From Bacteroidota bacterium (GTDB taxonomy: Bacteria; Bacteroidota; Bacteroidia; Bacteroidales; CAIXZF01): a stretch of 64,000 bases of DNA. Positions within the stretch are counted from its first letter, which is position 1, and every line of letters begins with the position of its first letter. The position numbers were made by a program, and so were the translations under genes. Of the stretch, positions 52,754 to 61,410 are shown piece after piece. The notes below the pieces were generated by a model. It did not search any database. It saw nothing but the letters and a program-made list of their open reading frames with translations, and was not told where the DNA came from. The DNA lies in the NCBI GenBank assembly GCA_022709385.1, contig JAKLIX010000002.1:284478-348477 (forward strand), written 5' to 3'.

Positions 52754-53866
52754 ATGAAAATAAAACCGGCCCTATTACTTAGCATCACAGTCCTGTTGAT
52801 TCATGCATGCCATGAGAATCAGACAGAATCTGAAGCATCAGATTCCCTGATACGGATCAGCAGAGCTCAGTTCCTTGCTGACAGCATGGCCACGGGAACT
52901 GCGGAGCCAGCGCTTTTTGAAGAAACGATCGCCGCCAGGGCTGAGATAAAAGCGGCCAGCGGAGCAATGGCCATCGTCAGCGTCCCGATCAACGGCATCA
53001 TCAGGAATATCCACTGCAAACCCGGGCAAAAGGTTGCCCGTGGTCAGGTACTATTTGAATTATCGGGAATCCCCCTGATCGATCTCCAGAAGGAATATGC
53101 TGCAGCATATGCTACCACTCAGCGGGTGAAAGGCGATTTTGAAAGAATGGAGGCATTGTATAAAGAACAAATCGGATCGAGGAAAGATTTCATTTTAGCC
53201 GAAAGCGAATACCTGGCTGCCAGGGCCAATACAAATGCATTGAAGTTGAAACTGGAACTTCTTGGTCTTGACACAGTCAGAATAGCCGCCGGCTATTTCT
53301 ATCCAAACTGCCCGGTGCTTTCACCAATACAGGGAGAAATCAGCAAGATGACACTGATACTCGGACAATATGCAGAACCCGGGACAAGCCTCGTTGAGAT
53401 AACCGACAGGCGACATCTGCTCCTTGAGCTGATGGTATTCCCGGAAGATCTTCCACGGCTCAGGGAAGGACAAAACGTCAGATTCCGCATGCCGGGCGAT
53501 CAAACGATGACATATTCGGCAATTCTGTTTACCATCGGCGTGAACGTTCTGGAGGACACAAGGGCAATTGCATGCCAGGCTCTTATCAGCGATCCGGATT
53601 TCGTATACGGAATGAAAGGACTGTATACCGAAGCCGAGATCATCACCCACAGCGATACCCTGCTCTCTGTTCCTTCAGATGCGGTGATAAAATCAGAAAA
53701 TAATGCATATCTTCTGAAGCTGGTCAGGGAAGACAGCAGCCAGTATTATTTCGAAAAGGTCAGCATTTCGACCGGACCTGAACATCATAAGCGGATTGCC
53801 CTGAGGAGTGGTCCGGTCAAGGACGTGATCCTGCTCAAAGGTACTTACAACATCAGTGCGGAGTAA
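52754..53866 (+). CDS. czcB: RND efflux periplasmic adaptor lipoprotein (CzcB/CusB-like)
   Basis: A 370-residue membrane-fusion protein with a lipoprotein signal (LLIHAC, Cys19). A beta-barrel/lipoyl hybrid has PINGIIRNIHCKPGQKVARGQVLFEL and CPVLSPIQGEISKMTLILGQY, the two halves of the lipoyl domain around a helical hairpin. The C-terminal membrane-proximal part is typical. It links the inner-membrane pump to the outer channel. It is the last gene of the two-gene metal-efflux operon. Confidence 0.9.
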   Translation: MKIKPALLLSITVLLIHACHENQTESEASDSLIRISRAQFLADSMATGTAEPALFEETIAARAEIKAASGAMAIVSVPINGIIRNIHCKPGQKVARGQVLFELSGIPLIDLQKEYAAAYATTQRVKGDFERMEALYKEQIGSRKDFILAESEYLAARANTNALKLKLELLGLDTVRIAAGYFYPNCPVLSPIQGEISKMTLILGQYAEPGTSLVEITDRRHLLLELMVFPEDLPRLREGQNVRFRMPGDQTMTYSAILFTIGVNVLEDTRAIACQALISDPDFVYGMKGLYTEAEIITHSDTLLSVPSDAVIKSENNAYLLKLVREDSSQYYFEKVSISTGPEHHKRIALRSGPVKDVILLKGTYNISAE

Positions 53867-53915
53867 CACCACAGTGGGTTACACCTGATCCGGAGATTAT
53901 CCTGACTGCCTTTCC

Positions 53916-55205
53916 CTACTTCGCGATACCGGTAACCTTAAATGCATCCACTTCCCAGGATGCTGCGGTATTGCTGGTAACGCCGGAGGATCTGTACTGA
54001 AAAGCCACATAAACCACTCCCTGGTATGCCGACAGGTCTATGTCGCCACTGCCTGTCCAGGTCTGGCTGTTGGCGGGTGAGAGGGTACAGCTCAGGGGAA
54101 TCCAGGTGGCCGTGGTCGGGTTTCCGCTGCCGCTGTAGTTGGTTGACAGCATGACATCGAGCGGGTTGGCAAGGCCGGTGTCGGTATAACGGGTCCAGGT
54201 GCGGAAGGAAAGGATGGGATCCTGCACACCGGCAAGGTTGATGGCGGGTGAGATGAGCCAGTCGTTGGAAGGCACATCGCCTCCATAACCATTGGCCACC
54301 ATGGCCTGGAAGGATGAACTCCAGTACCAGTCCTTGTTGCTGGCCACACTGTATTTGATCCAGTTGGCAGGATCGGCATCGAAATTTTCTTCGATGATGG
54401 AAGTATTCACTCCGGCCGAGGTATCCCATGCCACAAGGTCTTCCAGGTCTCTTATATACAACTGATAATCACCATTGTACACACTCAGTATACCCACTAC
54501 ACTGCCTTTCCCTTTGGGAAGGAGGGCAGCCGCAAAGTTGGCATAACCGCTGGTACGCAGGATGACTGCGTTGCCGTTGTCATCCTCCAGATTGCGGTTG
54601 GTGGCGCTTTGTATGGATGAGCTCAGGGCGAAAACCTGGCCGATCTCGGTAAAATGCACATTTTCAAGCCTGATTAACACAGAGAGGTCATTGGCCGAGA
54701 ACTGGGGTATCGTTAACAGACGTTCAGCAGGCAATGCCCCGGGCAGGCTGTCGCGGAAGAGGTGTGCATCGATCATGATGTCGGGCAGCTGGCCGACAGA
54801 CCCGTTGTAAATGTATCCCAGCTGGATGAGTCCGCCGTATGTCCCAAGGAACATCCCGCCGCATTTGATGAAGACCCGCTGGCCCTCCTTGAATTCGGTG
54901 TACAGGTTGGTCCGGTTGAGTTTCACCTCTATGGCTCCGGTCTGATCCTGGATCACGAGGGTTTTGTAAAAATTGCCCGATTCATCGTTGGCCACCACCA
55001 CGCCCTGGATAACCACCGTGTCGTTGACCGTATCGAGTACGCCCGTGTACATGGCTTTTAGCTGGGCTATGGTCGTATTGGACGGAAAATCGACATAGGG
55101 TACGATCACCGGCGGCGTATCGAATTCATCTTTCACACAGCCCTGGTGAATAAACAAGCCTGGCAGGATCAGGCATGCAAGGAGGATTTTTGTTGCGGTA
55201 TTCAT
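53916..55205 (-). CDS. DUF5689 OB-fold lipoprotein with choice-of-anchor-J-like domain
   Basis: A 429-residue lipoprotein (lipobox around Cys23, LFIHQGC). Residues about 35-260 are a DUF5689 OB-fold region with VIQGVVVANDESGNFYKTLVIQ and KEGQRVFIKCGG. Residues about 270-425 are a jelly-roll domain starting EENFDADPANW and ending SWEVDAFKV, of the choice-of-anchor J type. DUF5689 proteins accompany TonB receptors and extracellular nucleases in Bacteroidota, as here. It lies 82 bp downstream of the TonB receptor on the same strand. Surface-exposed substrate binding is inferred. Confidence 0.85.
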   Translation of the reverse strand: MNTATKILLACLILPGLFIHQGCVKDEFDTPPVIVPYVDFPSNTTIAQLKAMYTGVLDTVNDTVVIQGVVVANDESGNFYKTLVIQDQTGAIEVKLNRTNLYTEFKEGQRVFIKCGGMFLGTYGGLIQLGYIYNGSVGQLPDIMIDAHLFRDSLPGALPAERLLTIPQFSANDLSVLIRLENVHFTEIGQVFALSSSIQSATNRNLEDDNGNAVILRTSGYANFAAALLPKGKGSVVGILSVYNGDYQLYIRDLEDLVAWDTSAGVNTSIIEENFDADPANWIKYSVASNKDWYWSSSFQAMVANGYGGDVPSNDWLISPAINLAGVQDPILSFRTWTRYTDTGLANPLDVMLSTNYSGSGNPTTATWIPLSCTLSPANSQTWTGSGDIDLSAYQGVVYVAFQYRSSGVTSNTAASWEVDAFKVTGIAK

Positions 55206-55252
55206 ATTATTTTAATATTTTATTGATTATTATTATTATTTATCCACTTGCA

Positions 55253-55274
55253 GAGACGCGATTAATCGCGTCTC
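55253..55274. repeat. 22-bp perfect palindrome GAGACGCGATT/AATCGCGTCTC
   Basis: A perfect palindrome without spacer lies between the TonB receptor stop and the DUF5689 start. The same type of GAGACGCG...CGCGTCTC element occurs as a dispersed repeat in other genomes of this phylum and in cyanobacteria, to my recollection. It may attenuate transcription between the two genes. Confidence 0.7.
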
Positions 55275-55287
55275 CACAAATGGGAGA

Positions 55288-57978
55288 TCAGATCCGGATA
55301 TTGAAATTAAGGAAAAATGAGCGGCCATAGGCATAGAAATATTTCGGGGGGAATTTGTTGATGTTTTTCTCCGTGAAGTCGAAGCGCAGTTGTTCGTAGC
55401 CTCCGGTGATCAGATCCTGGTTATCGAGGATATTATTGACACTGAAGTTAATACTGATAAAATAGCCTTTCATGCGGATGGATTTGCCGATACTGGCATC
55501 GAGGGTGAAGCCGTTGCTGAGTTTTTCCTGTTCCGTGATCGCGGTGATCATGGGGTCACCGGGCCCTAGGTTGTTGAGGGCAGCGCTTGAACGGCGGAGG
55601 GGGTTAAAATCGAGGTAGATCTTATCGAAGTAGTTCAGGTTTGCGTTGAAGTACCAGTAATGGGGAGCAGCATAGCGGATGCCGAGGGACCCGGCCTGCT
55701 GGGGTGTTCCGTTCACGAAAAAGAACTTCTGATAAATAAGCTCGGTACTGTCGGCGCGGGACCCGTTCTCGGTGGAGATCACCGCTTCGGGCCGGGAGGT
55801 GAAGATGAAATTCCCGAGGGCGCCCACCAGCGAAATGCTCAGGGCTTTGGTGGCCTTCCATTCAGTGCCCAGTTCAAGGCCCTGGTGCACTTTGTCGATC
55901 CCGGTGAGGGACATGTTCACATAAGTAAGGTAATCGTCATGATAATAACTCATCAGTTCGGTCTGGTTGCGGAAGATGGTGTGATATCCGGTCAGGCGGA
56001 GGTTCAGGCGGTCGCTCCGGTAGATATAGCTCAGGTCGCCGCTCAGGTGGGTTTCACTTTCGAGTCCTTTGGCGAAAGTATTTTTAATGTATTGGGAGAG
56101 AAACGCATTGCGCACCAGGGGGGCCTTGCTCTGGTAGCCCATATTCGCCTGGAGGAAATGATGCCCCGTGATTTTCAGGGTTGCACCGGCTTTCACCGAG
56201 GGATCGAGGAAGTTTTTCCTGTCAGATTCTCCGTAGGAATTGTCCGGGGCCCTGCCGTTTCTCATTTTTCCGTCTCTCCAGAAGGTGGTGGAACTGAGGC
56301 GGGCAGCAGCGAAGCAGTCGATGCGGTTGAAGGTGAACGCTGCCTGGGCCCACAGGTCTCCGGTATTTACATGGATATCATAATCATAGCCATAGATATC
56401 TCCTTCTTTTACAATGCGGTCGGGATTGTTCAGATCATTCTGTATGGTCACGGTATCCATGGAGAAATCCCGCTGCGAGAACTGGTCGATATCCATCCAG
56501 TAGTTCCCTCCGAGCAGGTCGAACAGTTTTTTATAGTGATGCCCGTTATAGCGGCTGAGGTTCAATCCGCCGGAGAATGCCAGGTTCTTCCTTAACTGGC
56601 TGTTGATAAGGGCACTATAGGTGAAACGGGTATGATCGAGCCTTCTTTCCTCGAGCACGTAATTGGCTTGTTTGCCCTGCCGGTTGGCCAGGTAGTTTAT
56701 CTGGTAGAGGCGGTTCCAGTTGATCTGGGAATGTGCCGGATCATTTTGCCAGGCTTCGGTCATGGCTTCCACCACGAGGGGATCGGTTTCATAGGAGGGA
56801 AGATAGCGGTAATAGTCTGGTCGCGGATCGCGTGCATTGTACCAGTTAAGGGCAGTGGTACCGAACTTGCCGAAGGATATCCCCAGTGACTGCGTCAGCC
56901 GGGTATGCTGCCCGAAACTCAGGTAATCGTTCAGGATGATCATGGGTTCGTGGGCGTTCCTGACCCTGGCATTCCGCTTTTCGCCCTCCTGGTAGCCCCA
57001 GTTGGGGTTATAATACCTGTTGTCCGTAAGGTCGTAGGCTTCCTGGGTGGCGCCGCCCTGCATGCCCCGCCTGGTGGGAGATGCATACAGCGTAAGGGCG
57101 AGGCTGTGTTCCTGGCTGAATTTCTTTTCGGCTGCGAGGAAATAGGCCCAGTTATCGTAGAAGGTTCCTTCCACATAGCCTTCTTCGGCCCAGCGGTGCG
57201 ACAGGCTCACTGCAAAGGCCCAGTTGTTTTTCATCAGTCCGGTGGAAGCGGTGTACATGAGTCGCTGGCGGTAAGCCCGGTTGGTAAGGGAATAGGAGAA
57301 CTTCTGCTGTTTGCTGAATTGTGAGGCCCTGGTGATGATATTGGTGGTTCCTCCCAGGTCGCCGTAGCTGAAATCTGCATGCGACAGGCCGTTGATAACT
57401 TCCTTGTTACGTGTGGCATCGTTGAGTCCGCCCCACTCTGACCAGGTGGGTCTGCCGTTCTCGGGATCATTGACCAGGATACCATTCATATAGACGGCCG
57501 TGTTTTCGGCGTCGTAACCACGGATGCGGAAGTAAGCCGCTCCCAGGGTATAGCCCGCCGTGGATATGAAAATATCGCCCGTGGCATGCAGCAGGCCGGA
57601 GATGTACTGTCCCTGCTGGTCGTTCTCCATATCGAGGGAGGCGATGGATACATCCGATAAACCGGCGGTCTCCACAGGAGCGGTCCCCGCCTTCAGGGAA
57701 ATGACCAGTTCCGTGTTCATGGGCAGGTCCACTGTCATGCGTTTCACGGGATAGCCTTCGGCGGTAACCGACAGGCTGATGTTTCCGGAGCCGGTGATGA
57801 CAAGCACGAATTTTCCGTCCCTGGCGGTCGTGGCAAGCTGGTCATCAGCGCTGACCAGCGCTCCTGCCACGGGATTCCCGCTCACCGCATCCACCACTTT
57901 TCCCTGCAAGCGTTGTTCCTGTGCAAAAGCCTGTATTCCAATTGTTAACAATAAGAGCAGCGTGATTATTTTTCTCAT
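55288..57978 (-). CDS. TonB-dependent outer-membrane receptor with carboxypeptidase-like N-domain
   Basis: About 896 residues from the signal peptide MRKIITLLLLLTIGIQAFAQ (57978); the frame continues upstream, but without secretion-signal logic. A CarboxypepD_reg-like domain (about 22-100: LQGKVVDAVSGNPVAGALV) is followed by the plug (VYMNGILVNDPENG to LGGTTNIITRA). A 22-strand barrel ends with aromatic FFLNFNIRI. It is not a SusC with SusD partner; the downstream DUF5689 lipoprotein probably takes the capture role. With the divergent nuclease-family gene and the OB-fold protein, the substrate may be nucleic acid or its products. A TACCTTTA box lies at 58002-58009. Confidence 0.88.
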   Translation of the reverse strand: MRKIITLLLLLTIGIQAFAQEQRLQGKVVDAVSGNPVAGALVSADDQLATTARDGKFVLVITGSGNISLSVTAEGYPVKRMTVDLPMNTELVISLKAGTAPVETAGLSDVSIASLDMENDQQGQYISGLLHATGDIFISTAGYTLGAAYFRIRGYDAENTAVYMNGILVNDPENGRPTWSEWGGLNDATRNKEVINGLSHADFSYGDLGGTTNIITRASQFSKQQKFSYSLTNRAYRQRLMYTASTGLMKNNWAFAVSLSHRWAEEGYVEGTFYDNWAYFLAAEKKFSQEHSLALTLYASPTRRGMQGGATQEAYDLTDNRYYNPNWGYQEGEKRNARVRNAHEPMIILNDYLSFGQHTRLTQSLGISFGKFGTTALNWYNARDPRPDYYRYLPSYETDPLVVEAMTEAWQNDPAHSQINWNRLYQINYLANRQGKQANYVLEERRLDHTRFTYSALINSQLRKNLAFSGGLNLSRYNGHHYKKLFDLLGGNYWMDIDQFSQRDFSMDTVTIQNDLNNPDRIVKEGDIYGYDYDIHVNTGDLWAQAAFTFNRIDCFAAARLSSTTFWRDGKMRNGRAPDNSYGESDRKNFLDPSVKAGATLKITGHHFLQANMGYQSKAPLVRNAFLSQYIKNTFAKGLESETHLSGDLSYIYRSDRLNLRLTGYHTIFRNQTELMSYYHDDYLTYVNMSLTGIDKVHQGLELGTEWKATKALSISLVGALGNFIFTSRPEAVISTENGSRADSTELIYQKFFFVNGTPQQAGSLGIRYAAPHYWYFNANLNYFDKIYLDFNPLRRSSAALNNLGPGDPMITAITEQEKLSNGFTLDASIGKSIRMKGYFISINFSVNNILDNQDLITGGYEQLRFDFTEKNINKFPPKYFYAYGRSFFLNFNIRI

Positions 57979-58119
57979 ATCCGGGGGTTTAAAAAAGTGG
58001 GTAAAGGTAGAAATTTTTGTAGATAAGTATGAGATGTGAGGTATAAGATGTGAAGTGCTTTTACAGTAGTACATCCGATTTTTTTCACACACAAAGTCCG
58101 TAGACATCGGTCTGATGCC

Positions 58120-58127
58120 TACTTTTG
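58120..58127 (+). promoter_or_regulatory. -7 box for the EEP-family gene
   Basis: TACTTTTG matches TAnnTTTG, 21 nt before the ATG at 58148. A low-complexity run (GATGTGAGG/GATGTGAAG) lies upstream at 58024-58055. Confidence 0.45.
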
Positions 58128-58147
58128 GGAAATAAACGCTTTTTACC

Positions 58148-59200
58148 ATGAGCCTGATCCGTCTGGTCACCATCATTATCTTACTGCCTTTGCTGTTCCA
58201 TTCCGGTCTTACAGCCCAGGAGCAGCAGTACCGCATCGGATGCATTGCATTTTACAACATTGAGAATCTGTTCGATACCATCAACGATCCGGAGATCAAC
58301 GATGAAGAGTTTTTACCCGAAGGCAAGAATGAATGGAGGGGCGAGCGTTACCGGGCCAAGCTGACCAATCTTGCCGGGGTGATCAGCCAGATCGGCGACG
58401 AACTGGTGAAAAGCGGGCCGGTAATCCTGGGTCTGTCGGAAATTGAGAACCGGAGGGTGTTGGAGGATCTGGTCAATACCCCACCCCTTGACAAATCCGG
58501 ATACGGCATCGTGCATTTCGACGGGCCTGACCGCCGGGGTGTAGACGTGGCCATGATATACCAGACAGCGCATTTCAGGGTACTGAACAGCCAGTCGCGC
58601 AGGCTGCACCTGGCTTCCGACCCGGACTGGCGGACACGTGACCAGCTGGTTGTCAGCGGTTTGCTGGACGGGGAGAAGATCCACATCATCGTAAACCACT
58701 GGCCTTCCAGGAGCGGAGGTGAAAGCAAGTCAGCTCCCCTGCGGGAAGCAGCCGCCGATCTCTGCCGGGCCATCACGGATTCGCTGCTCAGCCTGGAGCC
58801 TGAGGCCAAAATCATCATCATGGGCGATCTGAACGACAATCCCGACGACCGCAGCCTGCTGCATCACCTGAAAGCCCGTAAGAGCCGGGAGGATACCCGG
58901 CCGGGGGAGCTTTACAACCCCATGTACCGCATGTACAAACAGGAAGGGGTCGGCAGCCTGGCATACAGGGATTCGTGGAGCCTGTTCGACATGATCATCG
59001 TGTCGCATGCCTTGCTGGGCGATGATTACGACAGTTTCAGGTTTTACAGGGCAAGGGTTTTCAACCGTCCGTATTTAACCCAAAAGGAAGGACAATACAA
59101 AGGATACCCGAACCGCACGTACGCCGGCGGTGTTTACCGGGGCGGTTACAGCGACCATTTCCCCGTTTATATTTTTTTGATGAAGGCGGTATCCCCGTAG
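58148..59200 (+). CDS. Secreted endonuclease/exonuclease/phosphatase-family protein
   Basis: A 350-residue protein with a signal peptide (MSLIRLVTIIILLPLLFHSGLTAQ). The EEP catalytic set is complete: FYNIENLF (N39-N40 region), LSEIENR (E98), NHWPSR (H184), GDLNDNPDD (D227, N229) and SDHFPV (D336-H337). These coordinate Mg and attack phosphodiester bonds in DNase I-like enzymes. It is divergent from the TonB receptor and likely acts outside the cell on DNA, RNA or phospholipid head groups. Its stop codon and the two codons before it are the first bases of a 49-bp tandem repeat array. Confidence 0.88.
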   Translation: MSLIRLVTIIILLPLLFHSGLTAQEQQYRIGCIAFYNIENLFDTINDPEINDEEFLPEGKNEWRGERYRAKLTNLAGVISQIGDELVKSGPVILGLSEIENRRVLEDLVNTPPLDKSGYGIVHFDGPDRRGVDVAMIYQTAHFRVLNSQSRRLHLASDPDWRTRDQLVVSGLLDGEKIHIIVNHWPSRSGGESKSAPLREAAADLCRAITDSLLSLEPEAKIIIMGDLNDNPDDRSLLHHLKARKSREDTRPGELYNPMYRMYKQEGVGSLAYRDSWSLFDMIIVSHALLGDDYDSFRFYRARVFNRPYLTQKEGQYKGYPNRTYAGGVYRGGYSDHFPVYIFLMKAVSP

Positions 59201-59563
59201 GGGCGAACAGCATTCGCCCCGAAAGGACAACCCGCCAGGGAAACCGTAGGGGCGAACAGCATTCGCCCCGAAAGGACAACCCGCCAGGGAAACCGTAGGG
59301 GCGAACAGCATTCGCCCCGAAAGGACAACCCGCCAGGGAAACCGTAGGGGCCAACAGCATTCGCCCCGAAAGGACAACCCGCCAGGGGAACCGTTGGGGC
59401 GAACAGCATTCGCCCCGAAAGGACAACCCGCCAGGGGAACCGTAGGGGCCAACAGCATTCGCCCCGAAAGGACAACCCGCCAGGGGAACCGTAGGGGCGA
59501 ACAGCATTCGCCCCGAAAGGACAACCCGCCAGGGGAACCGTTGGGGCGAATGCCATTCGCCCT
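59195..59563. repeat. Array of seven and a half 49-bp tandem repeats with hairpins
   Basis: Units begin at 59195, 59244, 59293, 59342, 59391, 59440, 59489 and 59538 (partial), exactly 49 bp apart, with 1-4 differences between units. Most units contain GGGGCGAA...TTCGCCCC with 8-bp arms and a 5-nt loop; three units have GGGGCCAA instead of GGGGCGAA. The array fills the 370-bp space between two convergent genes. It provides the stop codon of the left gene and ends 8 bp before the stop of the right gene. A bidirectional transcription-end role is plausible. Confidence 0.9.
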
Positions 59564-59570
59564 TACGGGA

Positions 59571-61223
59571 TCATCGTTTGATGAGAGGGATGGTGGTATG
59601 ACCGGCGGCACCGGTGAGGGTCAGCAGGTAGGTTCCGGCCGGGAGGTCCCGGATATCCAGGGTAACATCCGCCTGGCCCGTCAGCCTGGTCTTCAGTACC
59701 GTCTGGCCGGCAAGGTTGGTGATGATGAGTTCATCTTCAGTCGTCAGGCCTTCCAGATGCAGTTCCATGTGCACGGGATTGGGATAGATGCGGACGGCAG
59801 TGTTCCCCTCCTGCTCATTCATCCCGGTAACAATGACCACATCGGCCGCAGTCCTGGGTTCCACCCTGAATTCGTTGAAGGAATAATAGACCGGTCCGGT
59901 CACATCATATATGGTATTGAGTACCGGACTGTAAGTATACATCAGGTTGTGCACCTTGGCCGTATCGGTGGCATCTTCGATGGTCCACATGCCGAAGCCG
60001 GCGCTGGGATTGACACAGGTGGCATTGTTCACTGTCACGAGCACGCCCTCATAGTCTTCCATGTTCACCTGTGAGCAGGTCACGGTGACAGGGGCCGGAC
60101 CGGGCAGGCCGTTGGCAAGGATGTTGAATGCAGTCACCAGCTTGATCTCGGTCAGGTTGTAATATTCGGCCACCGTTCCGGTAAGGAAGACGGAATCTCC
60201 CAATGCCGGCTGGTTCTGGTTATCATACACATACACCCCATGCCAGGGACCGTATGCCTCCTGGATGAAATAACCGGCACCGTGTTTGCCCGTCACCGTA
60301 CCATATACACTGACCACGGAGTCGGCCAGGGGCGAGTTACCGGAGGGATCCTGGGTGTACTGGATCTGGTAAATGGTTTTCAGGTGGGGAGGGTTTTGGT
60401 CGACCATGAAACTGACCGTATCGGCACGGTTTGGAACCAGGGGATTGTGGTTGTTATCCACAAGCTGAAGCACCACCTGGTGGTTCCCCGGAGTGAGGCT
60501 GGATGCATTGATGGGAGCGGTACTGTAATACATGATGGCCGGACCGCCGTCGAGGTAGTAATGCAGGTGGCCGTCCACTCCTGTACCCGGGTTGCCGACT
60601 GTAAAGTTGCTGACGGTAAACACGACACTCACCGAGCTGCTGTACACTGTGGCGCCATTGACCGGGGAGGTGATGGTGACCGTGGGTACGGGAAGTCCGG
60701 GTTCGGTAATGCTGACATCATCCACCTGGAGGTGATCCCCTGTGGCAACAGTCGACTGCACCGAAAGAATGAACTCCCCGATATTGGTATTTTTCACGCA
60801 GGTAATATCCTGGCTCTGGGATATCCAGGTGGCGGTATTGACTTGAATATAAGGGTTATAGGTGGCATATCCCGATCCGGTTGGCCTATCGTCGAAGAGT
60901 CCGGTACGGATATTACCCTGGCCCCGCACCCAGAAATTGATGGTATAGGTTGTACCACTGTCAAGTACCATGGGTTGTGTGGTGAAGCGGGCGTGCGTGG
61001 TATTGGTATTGATGAGTTGCACGGCGCTGCTACCCCCGTGAACATTGGTGGTGTATTGCACCACATTGGCGGGGGGTATGTTTGTTTTGGCTCCCATCCA
61101 GTTGTCGGGCGTGGTTCCACTCCATGCTTCAAAACCACTTGAAAATACGACAGTCTGCGAGTGCAGGATGCTGACACCCATGAACATGACAAAGGCAGTC
61201 AACAGCAGGGTAAACTTTTTCAT
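59571..61223 (-). CDS. T9SS-secreted OB-fold protein of extracellular-nuclease type
   Basis: A 550-residue protein with a signal peptide (MKKFTLLLTAFVMFMGVSILHSQ). A carbohydrate-binding-like jelly roll (FEAWSGTTPDNW, about 28-175) is followed by an Ig-like segment (PTVTITSPVNGATVYSS) and an OB-fold region (about 290-440: VVSVYGTVTGKHGAGYFIQ and GDSVFLTGTV), as in YhcR/ExeM-type extracellular nucleases. The T9SS sorting domain is RIYPNPVHMELHLE to IPLIKR. No nuclease catalytic domain is attached; the convergent EEP gene may supply it. Confidence 0.85.
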   Translation of the reverse strand: MKKFTLLLTAFVMFMGVSILHSQTVVFSSGFEAWSGTTPDNWMGAKTNIPPANVVQYTTNVHGGSSAVQLINTNTTHARFTTQPMVLDSGTTYTINFWVRGQGNIRTGLFDDRPTGSGYATYNPYIQVNTATWISQSQDITCVKNTNIGEFILSVQSTVATGDHLQVDDVSITEPGLPVPTVTITSPVNGATVYSSSVSVVFTVSNFTVGNPGTGVDGHLHYYLDGGPAIMYYSTAPINASSLTPGNHQVVLQLVDNNHNPLVPNRADTVSFMVDQNPPHLKTIYQIQYTQDPSGNSPLADSVVSVYGTVTGKHGAGYFIQEAYGPWHGVYVYDNQNQPALGDSVFLTGTVAEYYNLTEIKLVTAFNILANGLPGPAPVTVTCSQVNMEDYEGVLVTVNNATCVNPSAGFGMWTIEDATDTAKVHNLMYTYSPVLNTIYDVTGPVYYSFNEFRVEPRTAADVVIVTGMNEQEGNTAVRIYPNPVHMELHLEGLTTEDELIITNLAGQTVLKTRLTGQADVTLDIRDLPAGTYLLTLTGAAGHTTIPLIKR

Positions 61224-61359
61224 AAAATAATATTTAGCTTATTAATAATCACTTATCAAGAACACGAACAGCATCCGCTTTGTTTTATCTGAGCTTGGAA
61301 AGCAGTCCGGTAACAAAATTACGAAGAATTTGCAGGAAGCCGTCAGCCATGTGGAGGAT

Positions 61360-61390
61360 TTTGTCAATAATCCGGAAATGGCTACCTTTG
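61360..61390 (+). promoter_or_regulatory. Canonical promoter TTTG-N19-TACCTTTG for the GT2 gene
   Basis: TTTG at 61360-61363 and TACCTTTG at 61383-61390 are both exact, with 19 bp between. This predicts transcription from about 61397 and makes GTG 61411 the start, because the upstream ATG 61379 and TTG 61330 would not be in the transcript. Confidence 0.7.
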
Positions 61391-61410
61391 TGCCCTTAAA
61401 ATCGCTGCCT

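Noticed and set aside
57979..58245. Upstream 89-codon extension of the TonB receptor
   Set aside because: The extension has no secretion signal and overlaps the divergent EEP promoter; the true signal peptide starts at 57978.
59195..59563. CRISPR array
   Set aside because: The units are directly contiguous with a constant 49-bp period and no variable spacers, and no cas genes are in the window.
59061..59611. Minus-strand ORFs encoding repeated PWRVVLSGRM-type peptides
   Set aside because: They are readings of the 49-bp tandem array; three frames look similar because 49 is not a multiple of three. No start or regulatory context supports a gene.
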